A stretch of 64,000 nucleotides of DNA from Brachionus rotundiformis (GCA_016802295.1 JAESIW010000137.1:1727318-1791317), one strand, 5' to 3'; counted from the first letter of the stretch, positions 48,674 through 61,606 are shown. Program-made: numbers and translations. Notes: generated from the letters alone by a model not told the origin.

Positions 48674-49316
48674 ATTTTAATTATTAAGCATATATTTTCT
48701 AGCAAGCAAAATTAACAATCGTCGCGACTTTTTCTCAAAATTTGAATCGAAAGCGCGCTTTTTTGTAATTTTGCCATTTGCTTTGATTAGAGCAAAAAAT
48801 CTAAGAAGCATCTAAGAAGCGGGATTAAATGAAATAAAACGAAATGAAAGTAACATTAGTCAATAAGTTAAGTACAAAGTCTTAGCTAAGATTTAGTTTG
48901 AGTAATGTGTTGGTGCTTGAATGGCTAGATTTCAATATAAAAGCAGCTATTTTATTTTGCAATCATTTCAAAATACCAAAATCTATTCCAACACCATCAT
49001 AAGTTGTATTTTACGCATTTAATTTAAGTCATCGTATTGGGTCTTTGTATAGGGTTTGAAATTTTGCATTCGAATAACTATAAATAAAGATTTTTCAGTC
49101 TTAAAAGATCATCATCTTTAACCAAATCTATTTAATTACACAATTTCTCTAAGCCTAGCTAACACGTGTAACAAAATAACTTCTTTTTTTTTTAATAGAA
49201 AACCATTTGCAAGAAAATTAAGAATTTTATCTACATTTAACTAAATTTTGGGCTTTGAAAATTTTATTCTGAGCATTTTTTTATATTTGGACATTTTTAA
49301 CAATCATTTACTCAAA
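48674..49316. other. Divergent intergenic region upstream of CPEB1
   Basis: Contains a short direct repeat (ATCTAAGAAGC twice, near 48800-48825) and a GC-richer patch at 48718-48775. Likely promoters of the small ORF and CPEB1. Confidence 0.4.
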
Positions 49317-52037
49317 ATGGAATATGACTTTGAGAATCAAATCGATTCGAAATACTCGACCCCGTCATCCTCGGCCAGTTCGACTTCCGAATCGTTTATT
49401 AATCAAATAAACAGCTTGAAAACCAAGCTTACCATGCAGAACCAGAAACAAAATCAATTCATTGACTTGAATAGCTCGATGCCGAGCTCTTGTTCGCTCA
49501 TATTTTCCACCGCCGCCAGTTTCAACATTAACCAAAACGTGACCACTTTCTAAACCATTTTAATTCTTTGTTTACCTTTTTTTTGTTGTTTAGGACACAG
49601 TATTTTATTCGAGGGAATCGATACACTTGCTGGCCAAGTTCTTGGCAAACAACAGCGATCAAGGCATATTCAGATCACTGTATTCATACGCGCCGGACAA
49701 CTTGGCCTGGCTGTGGTCGTTTTTGGACTTTGACACTCCGATTGACTTGAGCCAGGTTCCGGTCCAAGAGCAATACGAGCCTTTCGAATGGTCAATTCAA
49801 GAGAACAACCTTAGCGAGTCTGATGATGAGCTGCTGACCAGAGTTAACAAAATTTTCAGCGATTCGCCGCTAATTCAGTACAAGTACCGCGAAAATCTCA
49901 TGATTGCCGATTTGTACAAGTTCTTGGAGCATCTGCAAAAAATCAGCTTCAAATACATAGCCATTGCTTTGTTTAATTTATATTTTCCAAGTAATTTAGC
50001 TTAGTCTAATAATTGATTGATTAATTAAAATACAAAAATAAAATAATTAGTTAATTTTTTAATTTATTTATTTTGAATTAATTTTTTTGTTCAGGATTTG
50101 CATGCTTCATGGACGACCAAATTAGAAAGTTTATCAAGCCGAAATTACTGGCGGCCAATCTGCCACTGGTCAAGGAACTTGATACCATGATAGTGCGTCT
50201 AATAAGATCAAGATATTCAAATCTGAGAGAATACAAGCAAAAAATACTCACTGGTCAAGGGTTGCCATCGTATGTACGTGGTTTGCTCTACGATGTGCCC
50301 GGGTTTTGGACCAACCCGGCCAACAAGCTTCTTGTTAAAAGTCTCACTAGTGGACTAAACAAACCACGGCTCATGTCACCTGTGGCCAATAAGATCAATG
50401 ACACCATGGTCCATAAAGATGACCAAAGTTTATACCAAACATTGAGCTATTTAAAAATGCTGCAGCAATCGAACAAATTGAACTCAGATCTGGACCATAC
50501 AGAAGAAGAGTTGGCCAATTTGGACGAAGATGATGATGACTTGAAATGTTTGATGAATACAAAATTTGCTGACTTGTCCTCACCAGTGCCCAAATTGGAT
50601 CAGTATTTTGCAAATACTCCAAATATTGAGGACCAATTGAAAAATTTTTCATCTGGTCAATATACACCAATAAGTCAAAATTTAGCTAATAAATTACTCA
50701 TAAACACGCCTCCCACACCGTCCAGTTTTAGTCCTTATTTGGAAACAAACTCGATGTGGTCTACGGTGAACAACAAAATAACCCAGCGATATCTGTCCAC
50801 AGCAACACCACCACCATCTGCCAACCTTAAGAATTTTGACGAAGATACATTCATGTCACCCTTAGGAAATTATAACACTCAATTAGACAAATTAATGAGT
50901 CCTATGAACGAAGAGCAATTCTCCAAGTATTTTCAAATGTCTGCTGCTTTGAATTCGCCAGCACCAAAGACATATCAAAAAGACTTTTCAAACTATGTAG
51001 GCTCAAATTTGGCCCCCACAATGAAGCATAACATGGCATCCAAGTTCAACTATGATTTGAATGTGAAGACCCATTTTAACTCGGCCAGATCTCCTGTGTC
51101 GGGCGCCAGGTCTCCCATTTACTCAAATTCCTCACAAAGTTTACCCGCTATTTGGACAGGTCGCCTACCACCAAAAGTCTATCACATAAATTCACTTTTT
51201 TCGCGCAAAGTCTTTCTCGGCGGTCTGCCATGGGATGTCAATCAGCAGTATTTGCTTCAATTATTGCACAAGTACGGCAGTGTTAAGCTGGAAATACCAG
51301 GCAAAGATTTGAAGCACCCGCGGGTCTCTCATATAAACAAAATACAAGAAAGATCTACACCTGGATATGTGTACATTATTTTTGACCACGAGTCAGCAGT
51401 ACAAAGACTGCTGGCCGATTGCCGAAAAGAGTTCAAAAATGGTGGCGAACACTACTATTACAACATTTTGATGCCAAACGTGTATCCTGGAAATTTTAAC
51501 TTTAACAAGCGTGGCAAAACAAAAGAGGTCGAGGTGATACCATGGAACCAAGATGACACCAGCTATGTGCCGTCCAAGCAAAATCTACCGCCCAAAATCG
51601 ACCCCAAGTCGACAATTTTCGTCGGCGCCCTGCACGGAATGCTCAATGCCCAAGGTCTTGGTAAGGTCATGACAGAAATATTCGGCGAGGTTATCCACGC
51701 CGGTCTCGACACTGATAAATACAAATACCCGATCGGTAGCGGTCGGGTAACATTCCGCAACCGAGAAGCTTATGTCAAGGCTATTAAGTCGAGATTTTTG
51801 ACCATACGCGCCAACCTCGAGCCAAACGATCCAAGTCCAAGATTCGAAAAAACAATCCAAATTGATCCCTATTTAGATGATGACAAATGCTCAAAATGTG
51901 ATGCCAAATCAGTTTACTTTTGTCGCAATGAAAATTGCTTGGACTATTTTTGCATGCATTGCTGGTCGTTTGGTCATGATTTGACCAAACCAGGCGAGCA
52001 TATTCCTTTGTCAAGACAAAACAAGCCATCACATTAA
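49317..52037 (+). CDS. CPEB1: CPEB1, cytoplasmic polyadenylation element-binding protein
   Basis: RNA-binding regulator that binds UUUUAU elements in 3' UTRs and controls poly(A) length and translation, notably in oocytes and neurons. Three exons (49317-49538, 49594-49990, 50095-52037) total 2,562 nt, 853 residues, longer than human CPEB1 (about 560) because of a long, low-complexity S/N/P-rich N-terminal half. RRM1 starts SRKVFLGGLPWDV and includes the GKDLKHPR and GYVYIIFDHES motifs. The linker has VEVIPW. RRM2 has TIFVGALHGMLNA and DTDKYKYPIGSGRVTF, all CPEB1-type rather than CPEB2-4. The C-terminal ZZ zinc domain follows (CSKCDAKSVYFCRNENC, YFCMHCWSFGH). Higher GC and codon use than its surroundings mark it clearly. 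The ATG at 49317 gives a phase-0 first exon. Confidence 0.95.
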
Positions 52038-53641
52038 AACAGTATAATGCTTGATGATTTTTTAAAATTATTCTTGTTTAATCTTTTTTGCATTTTGTTG
52101 GGTTTTTTTTATTACTCTAAAAAAAATAAGACTAAGAATTTTAAACATTTTATTTAAACAAAACAAAAAAAAATAACAACAACACATTTGGCTATAATGG
52201 TCGATTTTTATTTTATGGAAAGATAGTTTGTTGAAGAAGCACATTAATCGGAGACCGAGATTCAATAGGATCTTTATTTTGATGAAATGTTGTTGTTGCT
52301 TTTAAAATTTTTAATGTCTTTTGGATACGGTGAACAGGTTGTTTGTCCCTCTTGCCGACCATCTCATTTAATTTACATGATTAATATTATTAATTTTAAT
52401 TTTTGAGATTGAGTTAAAGTTTCTTTATTATACAACTTGGTAAACTTACAGAGATTTTTTATTAATCTTAATTGAGTTAAATTTTTAAATCGATGTTCCA
52501 TTTTTAAACAAATTTAAACAATCAATCACCAATTTTTCCATTCTTCTTTTTTTCTTTACGCTTTCGTTAATTTGTAAATATTTTCCATTATTACTTGAGT
52601 ATATTAAGATTAATGTAAGGCCAAATTTAGAATTTTTCCATGTGTTTGGCCGCATGAATCAAAAGATTTTTTTTGAAATTTTTTGCCGGTAAAATATGTT
52701 TTTTTTTGTTATCTAGTTTTGTTTGCTTTATTTTCTAACTAATTGAAATTTAAATCTATTTGTTCAATAAAGATTAAAAATGTTCGGTTTTTGCCAATTT
52801 TTCAAATCGACTTTGAATTTTGACAAAAATAATGCCTAAGATTTTTTAAGAAATATTCAAGAATCGTTAGTTTTTTCTTTTTTTTCTGATTATATCTTTT
52901 TTTGTTTGTTTTTTTTTCCACAATTGATTCAACAGTGGCAAATGAATGAAATTTTTGTTACTTTCCCATCTATTTGGGCAAAGACTTGATTTTTTAAAAA
53001 AAATATTTTTAAACTTTTTTTAGTTAAATATTAATGAAAATATACAATTTTGTATTTCCCTTAACCGTTAACATATTTAACAATTGGTCTATATAATAAT
53101 CATAGACATGACTAATTTACTTTTAATCCAACATTTATAATAATAAAACATTACAATAAATCGACTTGTTTTTTTTATTTAATATTTTTTAAATAAGATT
53201 TTAAAATTTTTTCCTATTTAATGATAATTGAAGATATAATTTATTTAACAACAAAAATTAATGTTTAATTTTAAATTTGTATTAGGAATGAATTAAAAAC
53301 ATTCATTAACTTATATCGATAGATCCGGTTGCCAAAGGTCTAAAGGAAATAATCAACTCCATCAAATATTATTGATACATTTATTTTTAGGTTAATAAAG
53401 AAGATTAATTTAAAAAAAAAAAATGAGAGTCGCAGATAAATTAAATTAATTTGGTGCAGTGATGGTAAATTTACAGGTGAAGATTAATTGGAAGTAGTTC
53501 TATTGGCTACTTTGTGAATAAAGAGGAAGGGGGCGCATTTACAGGTGATGGAAGGGTATTAATAGGACGCACTTTTTAAAAAAATTATCATTTTTAAATA
53601 ATATCAATTTTAAAAATAAACAAAACGTAAAACATGGTCAC
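52038..53641. other. CPEB1 3' flank, T-rich
   Basis: Very T-rich on the plus strand for the first 900 nt, as expected of a long 3' UTR. No gene. The end of the CPEB1 transcript cannot be fixed from sequence. Confidence 0.45.
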
Positions 53642-53694
53642 CATAACTCTGCCGATCCGCAGGTCCCAAGCCCTGATGAAAAAAGAGGAGGGTG
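53642..53694 (+). repeat. Direct repeat, copy A
   Basis: Imperfect match to 54061-54111, in the same orientation; contains a CTGATGA heptamer not kept in copy B. Confidence 0.85.
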
Positions 53695-54060
53695 GTGGCA
53701 GCCACATGAATCTTATGTGCATGTGGTCTTTCACGTAGTCTGCAGAAGAGCTGTATGGCGGGTACATAGGCCTACGGGTCTTTGTCCAAGTCTTGTCGTA
53801 TGAGGGCGCCGCTGGCTTCGACCATCTCCCAGTATAGAATCCGAAAGGAGCGAGAATCTGCTGTACAGCTGACCCTCTGCAGATAGACGTAACTTTGGAA
53901 GCCTTAAGTTAAGACTTTATCTCGAGTGAGAGATAAGTCGCTTGGTTTGTGGTTCCAAGCTAGTCTAAATAGTTGCCGAGTTCGCAGCCAATTTAAGTGC
54001 TCGGATGAGTGGCGCTATTTATGATGAACGTCCCACTGGCTTCTTAGGGAAAGACGCCGT

Positions 54061-54111
54061 CATAACTCTGCCAAAGCCGGTCCCAAGCCCGGTTACAAAA
54101 AGAGGAGGGTG
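54061..54111 (+). repeat. Direct repeat, copy B
   Basis: Imperfect match to copy A; ends just where the AT-rich background resumes. Confidence 0.85.
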
Positions 54112-54586
54112 ACAAACAAATTATTAGTCTAAGTTAATCATTTACAAAAATTTAATTACAATTGTACAACATATAATTTTTTAATTAATTAAATGATAAA
54201 TTTTCTTTTAAAAATATTAATTGATTTAGAAGCATAAAGTTTTATTTTAACATGGTTTTATTGATTTGTAAATAAGGCTACTTTTAAAAATCTTCAAGCT
54301 GCTGAATAATTTTTTGAAAATAAAATTTTTCGAGAATCTAAAAATATATCATTTTCGCATTTTCATTACATGAATTTTCGCCACTATCTGGCAATATTTT
54401 GTTTTCTTAAAATATCTCTAAATTTTATCAAATAATTCTATTTTCATTGGAATTCTAATTATTTAAATAATCAAAAAGATCAATTTGTATTTATTTAATA
54501 AATTGAAAAACATTTAACTAAAAGCTTTATTTTAAAGAAATCAAAGTTAAAAAATTAAATTTGATTCCTATTTAAAATCAGTTATT
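54112..54586. other. AT-rich region downstream of ELP1
   Basis: ELP1 3' UTR and spacer; no gene seen. Confidence 0.45.
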
Positions 54587-57500
54587 TTATTCATAAAAAT
54601 GTAACTTCCAGGATCTTTTTGAAATCACTTCGGGAGGAAATTTATATTTAACCTCCAGTTTGTTAAAATCAGTCAAATTTGCTTGAATATTTTGCTGAAT
54701 AGACTGAAAAGAGAAGTTTTCAGTGTCATTTTGTTCTGGATAATTCCAAATTTGAGCTGACATTTTTTCAAATAGATCAATCACTTGTTCGTATTTGTCT
54801 TGTAGCTGGACACATAAATCATTTTGATTGTACAATAAAAGAGATTTTGACAGACTAAAAACAGAATCTTTGAGCTTATAAACATAGGTCATGGTATCGC
54901 TTAGCTCCTGTATTAATGCCAAGTCTTCGAATGGACTTCCTTTTTTGAGAGATATAAGTGTTTTTTTTTGGCGATTTTTTCTCTTCGATTTGCTTGAAAA
55001 TGTACTTGCTATGGTACTAGCAGCTGAACGTGTTGAGCCAGCTTGAGAATGAGTGTCGAATGTGGAATTGCTGACTTCCGACATGGATAAATCATCTCTA
55101 TGCCTATTCTCGTCTTCATACTCATCCATCATTTCTTTTTCTTTTCTTTTAGCCTTATCTTGGCGAACTTCATCAAGTCTTTCCTTATGTTCGACAAATT
55201 TTTTCTCATATTGCTCTATGGTTTTGATTAATTCTTGCTGATTTGAATCAAGAGATGGTAAAAGATTAGTTTCAAGAAAGTCAAAACGATTTGATTTGTG
55301 AATTAAAGCTATCGCCTCTGACCAGTGAGCACCAGTTATTAAATTTAAAATAGCACTCTCTGTATCATTCATATAACTTTCGTATACATGGGCACATTCG
55401 AGGTATTTGTTCTCCGATTTAAGCTTTTCAACAGTTAAGTTCAATTTTTCCGAGTAAAGATGAGATGGTAGTTTTAGTTTTAGGCAAACATTAATGAACA
55501 TTTCCCAGCTGGCTGATTTTAAAAACAAATCTGAAGCTTGTTCATATTGGCTTGCTCGGGTCAGTATTAGACCAGCTTCTTCATAATATTTTTTTGAAGT
55601 TAAATGACTGGCAAAGAGTCTTGACACACTTTGGAACATTTTATCTGAAGGTTTGTAGTGCCTAAGACATTCTGAATATAGTTTGTGATCATCAACAAGC
55701 TTTATAATTTCCTCATTATGGTCATTGCCACATTTAATGATACTTTGTAATGCTTTTTTATATCTTTTTAAATAAAAATCTATTTTGTATTTTCGGTAAT
55801 TTTCTTCTAGCTTTTTAAGTTCGTTTAAAAAAGGCAGATATTCCTTCGGGTCCTTAAAATATTATTTATTTTCAATATTAATTGATTATTTTAATAAAAG
55901 TTATTCAAAATTTTTTATCTATTTTGTGGAAGCTACAAAATACATGAGTCGGGAAAGAATGAGTTCTCTCTTGAACACCATGTGTAATTCTGACTGATTA
56001 TGTCATGGTGAAAACTTATCCAAGAGGTATACAGTTTGTATTGACAGTAAAGATTGGTGATTTAGACTTTGCGGATGATCTTATGCTTATTAATTTTAAA
56101 GAGATTCAATTCATTAGTAAAATTATGCAGGCGAATTCACATATTTGGGAAGTACCATTAGTTCAGCTATTGGATCACTTAAAATTATTAAGAATCGACT
56201 TGTAGAATCAAAATGTGCTTTTGCAAGACAAGGATCACTATGGAATTCAATCAACTACAGAGCTGCGCAACAGTGCTGGGCAAAATGACCGAGTCTAGTA
56301 GAAAAATCTAAATACCTTATTTACTGGAAGTCTGAGAAGGATCCTTCATTGGACAGACAAAGGGCGAGGAAAGATTAATGACCAGCAGCAAAATGGAGGT
56401 CAAGAACACAAAAGATTTCGATGAATGAAGATGGCATGGGGTGAAGCATGGGTAAAAGCAAAAGATAAACTTGAGTGGAAATCGGAAATAATAGCCGTAT
56501 GCTCCATAAGGAACCAATAAAGAACAAAAATTATCTATTTGATGATTAATTTAAGAGTTGAAAAAATATTTTCCTACTTTTTGAGATTTTTCTGCAACCA
56601 TTAGCACAAGCTCGAAATCATAGGTGCCTAGGGCCACATCGAACAATTCATTAACATCAACAATATACAAAAGGTGTCTTAAGCCTTCATCAATACCAAC
56701 TTGACCTGAATCTATTTCGGTAACTTTAAATAAAATGATAAAAAAATTGCTATATACCTTTGGTTTGAATGACTCTGTAGAGTGCTTTTTCAAGTTGTTT
56801 CATTTTGACAAAACATGACAAAATTACCAAAAAGAACTTATTTTTATCCAAAGATTCGCATATTTCTATCAGTTTTGTGCATATATCAGAAAGCTTCGAA
56901 GGTATTTTTAATTTATTTTCATTTTTTTTCCCAATATTTCTTTCTGGATAATGATCTTTAAAGAACGAAAGAGTTGTGTCCTCATCACTTAAATTAAATA
57001 AAATAATTAATCACTTACATAATTTTTTAAAAATTTACCTAAGCTCTGTTAAAAATAAATTTATTAAATTAACATTGTTAATTTGTTCCACAAAATGAGC
57101 CAAATTGTCTAAAAAGTTCTGGGGATTATGATCATAAAGTATGTTCATATTGACCCGATGCTTTCTCATTGTTTCAACAGAATTCAAATATTCCATACTA
57201 ATGAAAATACAATAAATTTAAACATTAAAATATTGTCTTTTAATATTTACTTGTCTATAAATGATTTTAATTTTGAAACAACAAGAGTCCTAGGATGGAT
57301 TAGCTCCAGGTTTCCTCTGGGCATTTGAAGAACACATCCAGTTCCTGTATTTAATGCAATTAATAATTTGGCTCCTCTTTCTAGTCTTCTAAATGACTCC
57401 TCAGTAATTTTGTTGTTTGAATTATCTTTTATTTTTATCTATTAAATTTTTGTTTTTAAAAAAATCTAAAAATTTACTTAATTTGTTTAAATTAACAAAT

Positions 57501-59961
57501 TTAAGAGTATTTGTGTGATCAGTATAAAGTAAAAATTGGTCGTGTACATAGAATGAAGTGCAATTATTTGCCAATTCGATTCCATCCACATAAAGACGAA
57601 AAAATTGAGATAAACCAACACAAATTTCCTGAATACAAATATAGTATTTTGTTTAAAATTAATAGATTTTAAAATACTTTATGATCTTCTTCGGATAAAA
57701 ATGATGTGATTGTGAAGTTCGGAGATGGCTGAAAAAATCTAAGATGATTGTCAATTAAAGTCCAACTACTTCCTTTGACTTAAATTAAACATGTTATTTT
57801 CAATTCGATCTTTAATTGCCAATTTTTTACCATATTTGTAAACTGTTCCGTTCGTCGACTGTACTGCCAAGTGTTTTGTTCTTATATTAAAATCAGCATT
57901 CAAAACTTCAAAGCCAAGATTGATCTCAGAACTTTATAATAAATGTAAATTAGAAAAAAGGCTTGATTTGTACTTTTAAGTACATTTTTTCCAAGGAAGT
58001 AATTTTTTCTTGTGTTACATCCAATTTTAACTCTACCAGATTATAGTCTAAATTTTTAGCCTCATAAATAACCAAAATTTTATCTCGATCTGTCCATAAA
58101 ATATGCTGAACACTTGATACATAATCTTTCATATCATCTAAACTTATCCTTTAAATTTAAAACTCTTTATTTACAAATATATTCTAATATCAATTTTTAT
58201 TTACTTGACACTATTTGCCAAGTCGTATCCATAAGTACCAAGTTTTAGACCATTTTGAATCTCTAAATTAAATTGATGGAAAAAATAAAAGCTAAAATAA
58301 TAAAATACCATCTTTAACTTTATAATATCTGTAAAACATTATTTCTCCATTCATCAAATAAACTAAAAAATCCATATTAAAACTAGACCAGACTAGTTTG
58401 TTAATGGGCTTTGGACAAGTAATTTTGTGAAGACTCATTGGCGGGGGAATAACCTTATTTTTGAAAGGTGTGATCAATGCATCACCTTAAAAAAAAAAGA
58501 TAAGATTTTTTGAATTAGTAAACCAAACTTACATGAGTTAATTAGAGCTATGGAACCATTGAAATCCTCGACTGGTTTACAACAATTAACAAACCATCCA
58601 AATTTATAGGAAATATATTGACCAGTTTGGGTAAACAAATGAAATCTAAAGTTATTTAATTATTTAATTAGTGACTGAATAGGTAAGTTATTTGAACTAC
58701 TTAAAGCTATCTTCTGGATCCCAACACACTGCTGTAATTCTATTTTGCAAATCGAAATTTATAGATTGCTTCAAATACCAGTGATAGTTGCTCATTGACC
58801 AAAGTTGAACTTAATTTAAGAATTAAAAAAAAAATGTATTTTTATTAATGTTGTTATACCAATAGATTTGAAGTCTGATGGTTTATTTGGTTCAACCAGT
58901 TCAGCCCATATGCATAAAATACTAGAGTCCAGATTCCAAGATAGGCTATTAATTTTCATCTGTCCAATTGGAAATGGTAGAAGAAAACCACCATGGGCGA
59001 GACCATTTTTTTCGAAAAAAATTATTTCATGCTTATTGAATCGGTGAATTGATGATGTTATTAATGATTTTGAATATTTCCAATCAATTGCCGAATCAAG
59101 GACATTTATCTCATTTTCAATAGTTGAATGCACTGCACCTTCTCGATTGAACACCTGGAACTTTCGACTGTTTGTTTTTGGATCAATGAAGTGAACAACG
59201 AAATATTCACCATCAGGTCTCCAGCAAATCTTTGATTCGCCGTTATCCCATGGTAATATTTGATCTTCAGTCTTAGAACAAAAAATTTTTTTTTAAGCAA
59301 AAAGAAGTATAAAACTAAACCTTTTCTTTGGTAGCATTTTTCCCAACAGATCCCTTAAATTGAGTTTCATAAGAACCCCAACCAACATTGACAAATTCAC
59401 TTTCCACCACACTTTCAGTGGATATTTTTTGTTCATTAACTATATCGAAATCTTTGGTCATTAGGACAAGAGCTTTGGTTGAAGTAACCAAAGCTAGCAA
59501 TTCTTGATCTGGGCTCCATTGAGCTGCTGAAAGACCGTCTGAAATGCTTCCAACCCCTTCAATCTTAATAAGATTAATTTATTGCCTATATATCTGAATA
59601 ATTAAAAAATATTTTACTGTTTTTGTGAGGACATTTAGTAGATTCAGATCTCCCTTGTAGTTAACCAAGCATATATTGTTAGATTCGGTAAGGAATTGGA
59701 ACATTATAAGCTTGTTATCTTTGTTGTTTGACAGGAATTCAGATTCTAAATCATAAATGGATTCTGCATCCTACATTTAAATTTAAAAAAGGCTAATTAT
59801 TTTATATTAAAAATCATTCTTACGTTTTTTATCTCATAAATTTGATTATGATCAGATACATAAACCGCATTCATATTCGTGTCAAACGTTATCAGTTCGA
59901 TACGTTGGTTTGAAATATTTAAACGCCTTTCGCTCGATATCAATTGTTTAAGATCGTTCAT
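54587..59961 (-). CDS. ELP1: ELP1/IKAP, scaffold of the Elongator tRNA-modification complex
   Basis: Largest Elongator subunit. The complex puts the cm5 group on wobble uridines of tRNAs. The gene starts at 59961 (MNDLKQLISSERRLNIS) and ends at 54587 (RSWKLHFYE; human ends RRTQWKLSLLD). It has well over a dozen exons separated mostly by ~50-nt introns. I estimate roughly 1,200 residues but did not resolve every exon. The N-terminal two-thirds are WD40 repeats: LVLMTKDFDIVNEQ, ETQFKGS, FFEKNGLAHGGFLLPFPIGQ, LSWNLDSSILCIWAE and VIPPPMSLH all match human ELP1. The C-terminal helical part has HLLYIVDVNELFDVALGTYD, LVLMVAEKSQK then DPKEYLPFLN, and EEAGLILTRASQYEQASDLF. A basic stretch SKSKRKNRQKKTLISLKKGSPFEDLAL corresponds to the tRNA-binding region before GSPLEDLAL. 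One intron, 55852-56577, is 726 nt because it carries a LINE relic. Confidence 0.93.
55930..56535 (+). mobile_element. Decayed LINE remnant inside an ELP1 intron (RT FADD box to C terminus)
   Basis: Antisense to ELP1. The reading KIGDLDFADDLMLIN is the reverse-transcriptase catalytic box (usually YADD/FADD in LINEs). Later come RRxLRRILHWTDKGR-like sequence, MAWGEAWVKAKDKLEWKSEI and a CSIRNQ stop, the C-terminal signature of RTE/craniofacial-type elements. Frames are broken by stops and shifts. It shares blocks with the relic at 16460-16985 in the same orientation. Confidence 0.8.
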
Positions 59962-60268
59962 TTTTAGTTTAAGATTAAATTTTTATTTTTTTAAATTAAC
60001 TTTATAAATTTATTAAACTTAATTATATTAAAATTTGAATTTAAAAATTATCATGTAAAGACATTCATGTATTCATAGTTAAAATTTTTAAATTTATTTT
60101 AGAATCACATGGTAGTTGAAAGCTAGTAAAATGTGTCTTAAATTTTTATTTTTGTAAATATAAATTAAAAAAAAATAAATAAGTTTTAGCATATATATAT
60201 TTATTTTTTTAAATAAAATTTTAAAAAAAGCAGAATTAAACTATAAAAAATTTTTCTAAAATATCTGT
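59962..60268. other. AT-rich spacer between ELP1 start and NAPE-PLD end
   Basis: About 300 nt holding the ELP1 promoter and the NAPE-PLD 3' UTR. No gene. Confidence 0.5.
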
Positions 60269-61606
60269 CTAAAATTCATATGCTTCACCATGTTTAAGAG
60301 TAATAAAATTATTTTTATCCTGGGCAAATTTTTCAAGCATTTCACTTAATTTTTGTTTTGGCTCCATGTAATACTATGCATAAATTAATTAAATTTTTTT
60401 AAAAATTTTTATTATTTAACAATTTACTTCACTGGCCAAAGCAAATGTTCCCCAATGAATTGCAAATGATTTATTCGATTTTACATCCAAATGAATTTTT
60501 ACGGCCTCTTCTGGATCAACATGCTGTGGACTCATCATCCATCTAACCAATTTGTTATAAATTTTAATTATATTCAAATTCAAATTACCTTGGTTCGTAT
60601 GCTCCAATTGGTATGAATGAAAAATCAAATGGTCCATATTTATTACCAATTTCTTTAAATGCAGAACAATAACCTGTGTCACCAGCAAAATAAACTTTTG
60701 AATTATTTCCACGAATAACCCAGCCTCCCCAAAGAGCTCTGTTTCTGTCATTAATACCTCTTGAAGACCAATGTTGAGCAGGTGTAAAGATAAATTCTAA
60801 TTCTTTAAATTTTTTTGTCTCCCACCATATAAACTCATGAACATTATTTTTGATGCCACAATCTTTAAACCATTCGGCTGTACCTTTACCAACAAACCAA
60901 TTCACTGGATCAGTTTGATCCTCACCAAATTTTTTGTACAAAGCTATTATGCTATCATAATCTAAATGATCATAATGATTGTGACTTATAATTACAGCAT
61001 CTACCCTTGGTATTCGATCAACCGTAATTGGAACAGGTCGAAAGCGTTTCGGACCAGCAAACTTGAAAGGCGAAGCCCTTAATTAGAAAAAACTTATTCA
61101 AATAGATATAATATTTTATAAACATTACCTATCGCTAAAAACCGGGTCCATAAGAATAATTTTATTCTCGAAATTTATCAATGAAGTCGAATGTCCTATC
61201 CAAATTACCTTAAGCTTTTTATTAGTGTCCTCTTCACAAAATTTCATAATTTCATCATCACTAATTTGATGAATAGGCAAATTTTGGTCGAGTATTTTCT
61301 CGTCAGATGGCAAATTGGTATTATCCTTGTAAAATATTTTCCATCTTAATAACTCATTGAAACCTGCCATTTTCCAAGTCGACCATGGATTACCGAAAAC
61401 GCCATTCTTAAAAATTGGTCTTGATAAGCCATCCGTTTCGACCTGTAAACAGTTTTGCTTATTTAAATCTATGAACCCTTTTTTAGAATTACTTGAGTGG
61501 CTAAATGTTCCGCTTGGTCCTCATTAATCATTTTACCTGTTATAATTATCAAATAGACTAAACAAATGACAATTAACATTTTGGATAAAAATTTTTTATT
61601 TTGCAT
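60269..61606 (-). CDS. NAPEPLD: NAPE-PLD-like phospholipase D (metallo-beta-lactamase fold)
   Basis: Zinc hydrolase that releases N-acylethanolamines, such as anandamide, from N-acyl-phosphatidylethanolamine at membranes. Five exons (61606-61493, 61442-61129, 61077-60589, 60542-60428, 60373-60269) give 1,137 nt, 378 residues; human 393. There is an N-terminal membrane anchor or signal (KMLIVICLVYLIIIT). Then come FGNPWSTWK, the WIGHSTSLI strand, the metal site SHNHYDHLD, FTPAQHWSSRG, GGWVIRG, YFAGDTGYC, PIGAYEPRW, MSPQHVDPEEAV and AIHWGTF, ending LKHGEAYEF (human VLKHGESRYL). All expected metal ligands (HxHxDH, H in AQHW, D in GDTG, H in AIHWG) are present, so it should be active. The N-terminal hydrophobic segment is longer than I expect from the human protein. 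Confidence 0.93.

Larger units (their letters stand above)
53642..54111 (+). mobile_element. GC-rich 419-bp-period tandem fragment of retroelement type
   Basis: A block near 50% GC in a genome of about a quarter GC. It starts and ends with copies of one ~50-bp motif 419 bp apart (53642 and 54061): CATAACTCTGCC, then GGTCCCAAGCCC, then AAAAGAGGAGGGTG, with differences between them. So it is one full unit plus the start of a second. No frame is open through it. Sharp composition change and head-to-tail arrangement suggest a retroelement terminal unit or a non-autonomous circular-RNA element. The class is not established. Confidence 0.6.

Noticed and set aside
52038..53600. Cytoplasmic polyadenylation elements in the CPEB1 3' flank (autoregulation)
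   Set aside because: TTTTAT/TTTTAAT motifs occur, but the region is so T-rich that they are expected by chance.
53642..54111. Complete hammerhead ribozyme in the GC-rich unit
   Set aside because: The CTGATGA in copy A is not followed by a stem and GAAA at the right distance. The other TGATGA lacks the preceding C and a stem II. Kept only as a hypothesis.
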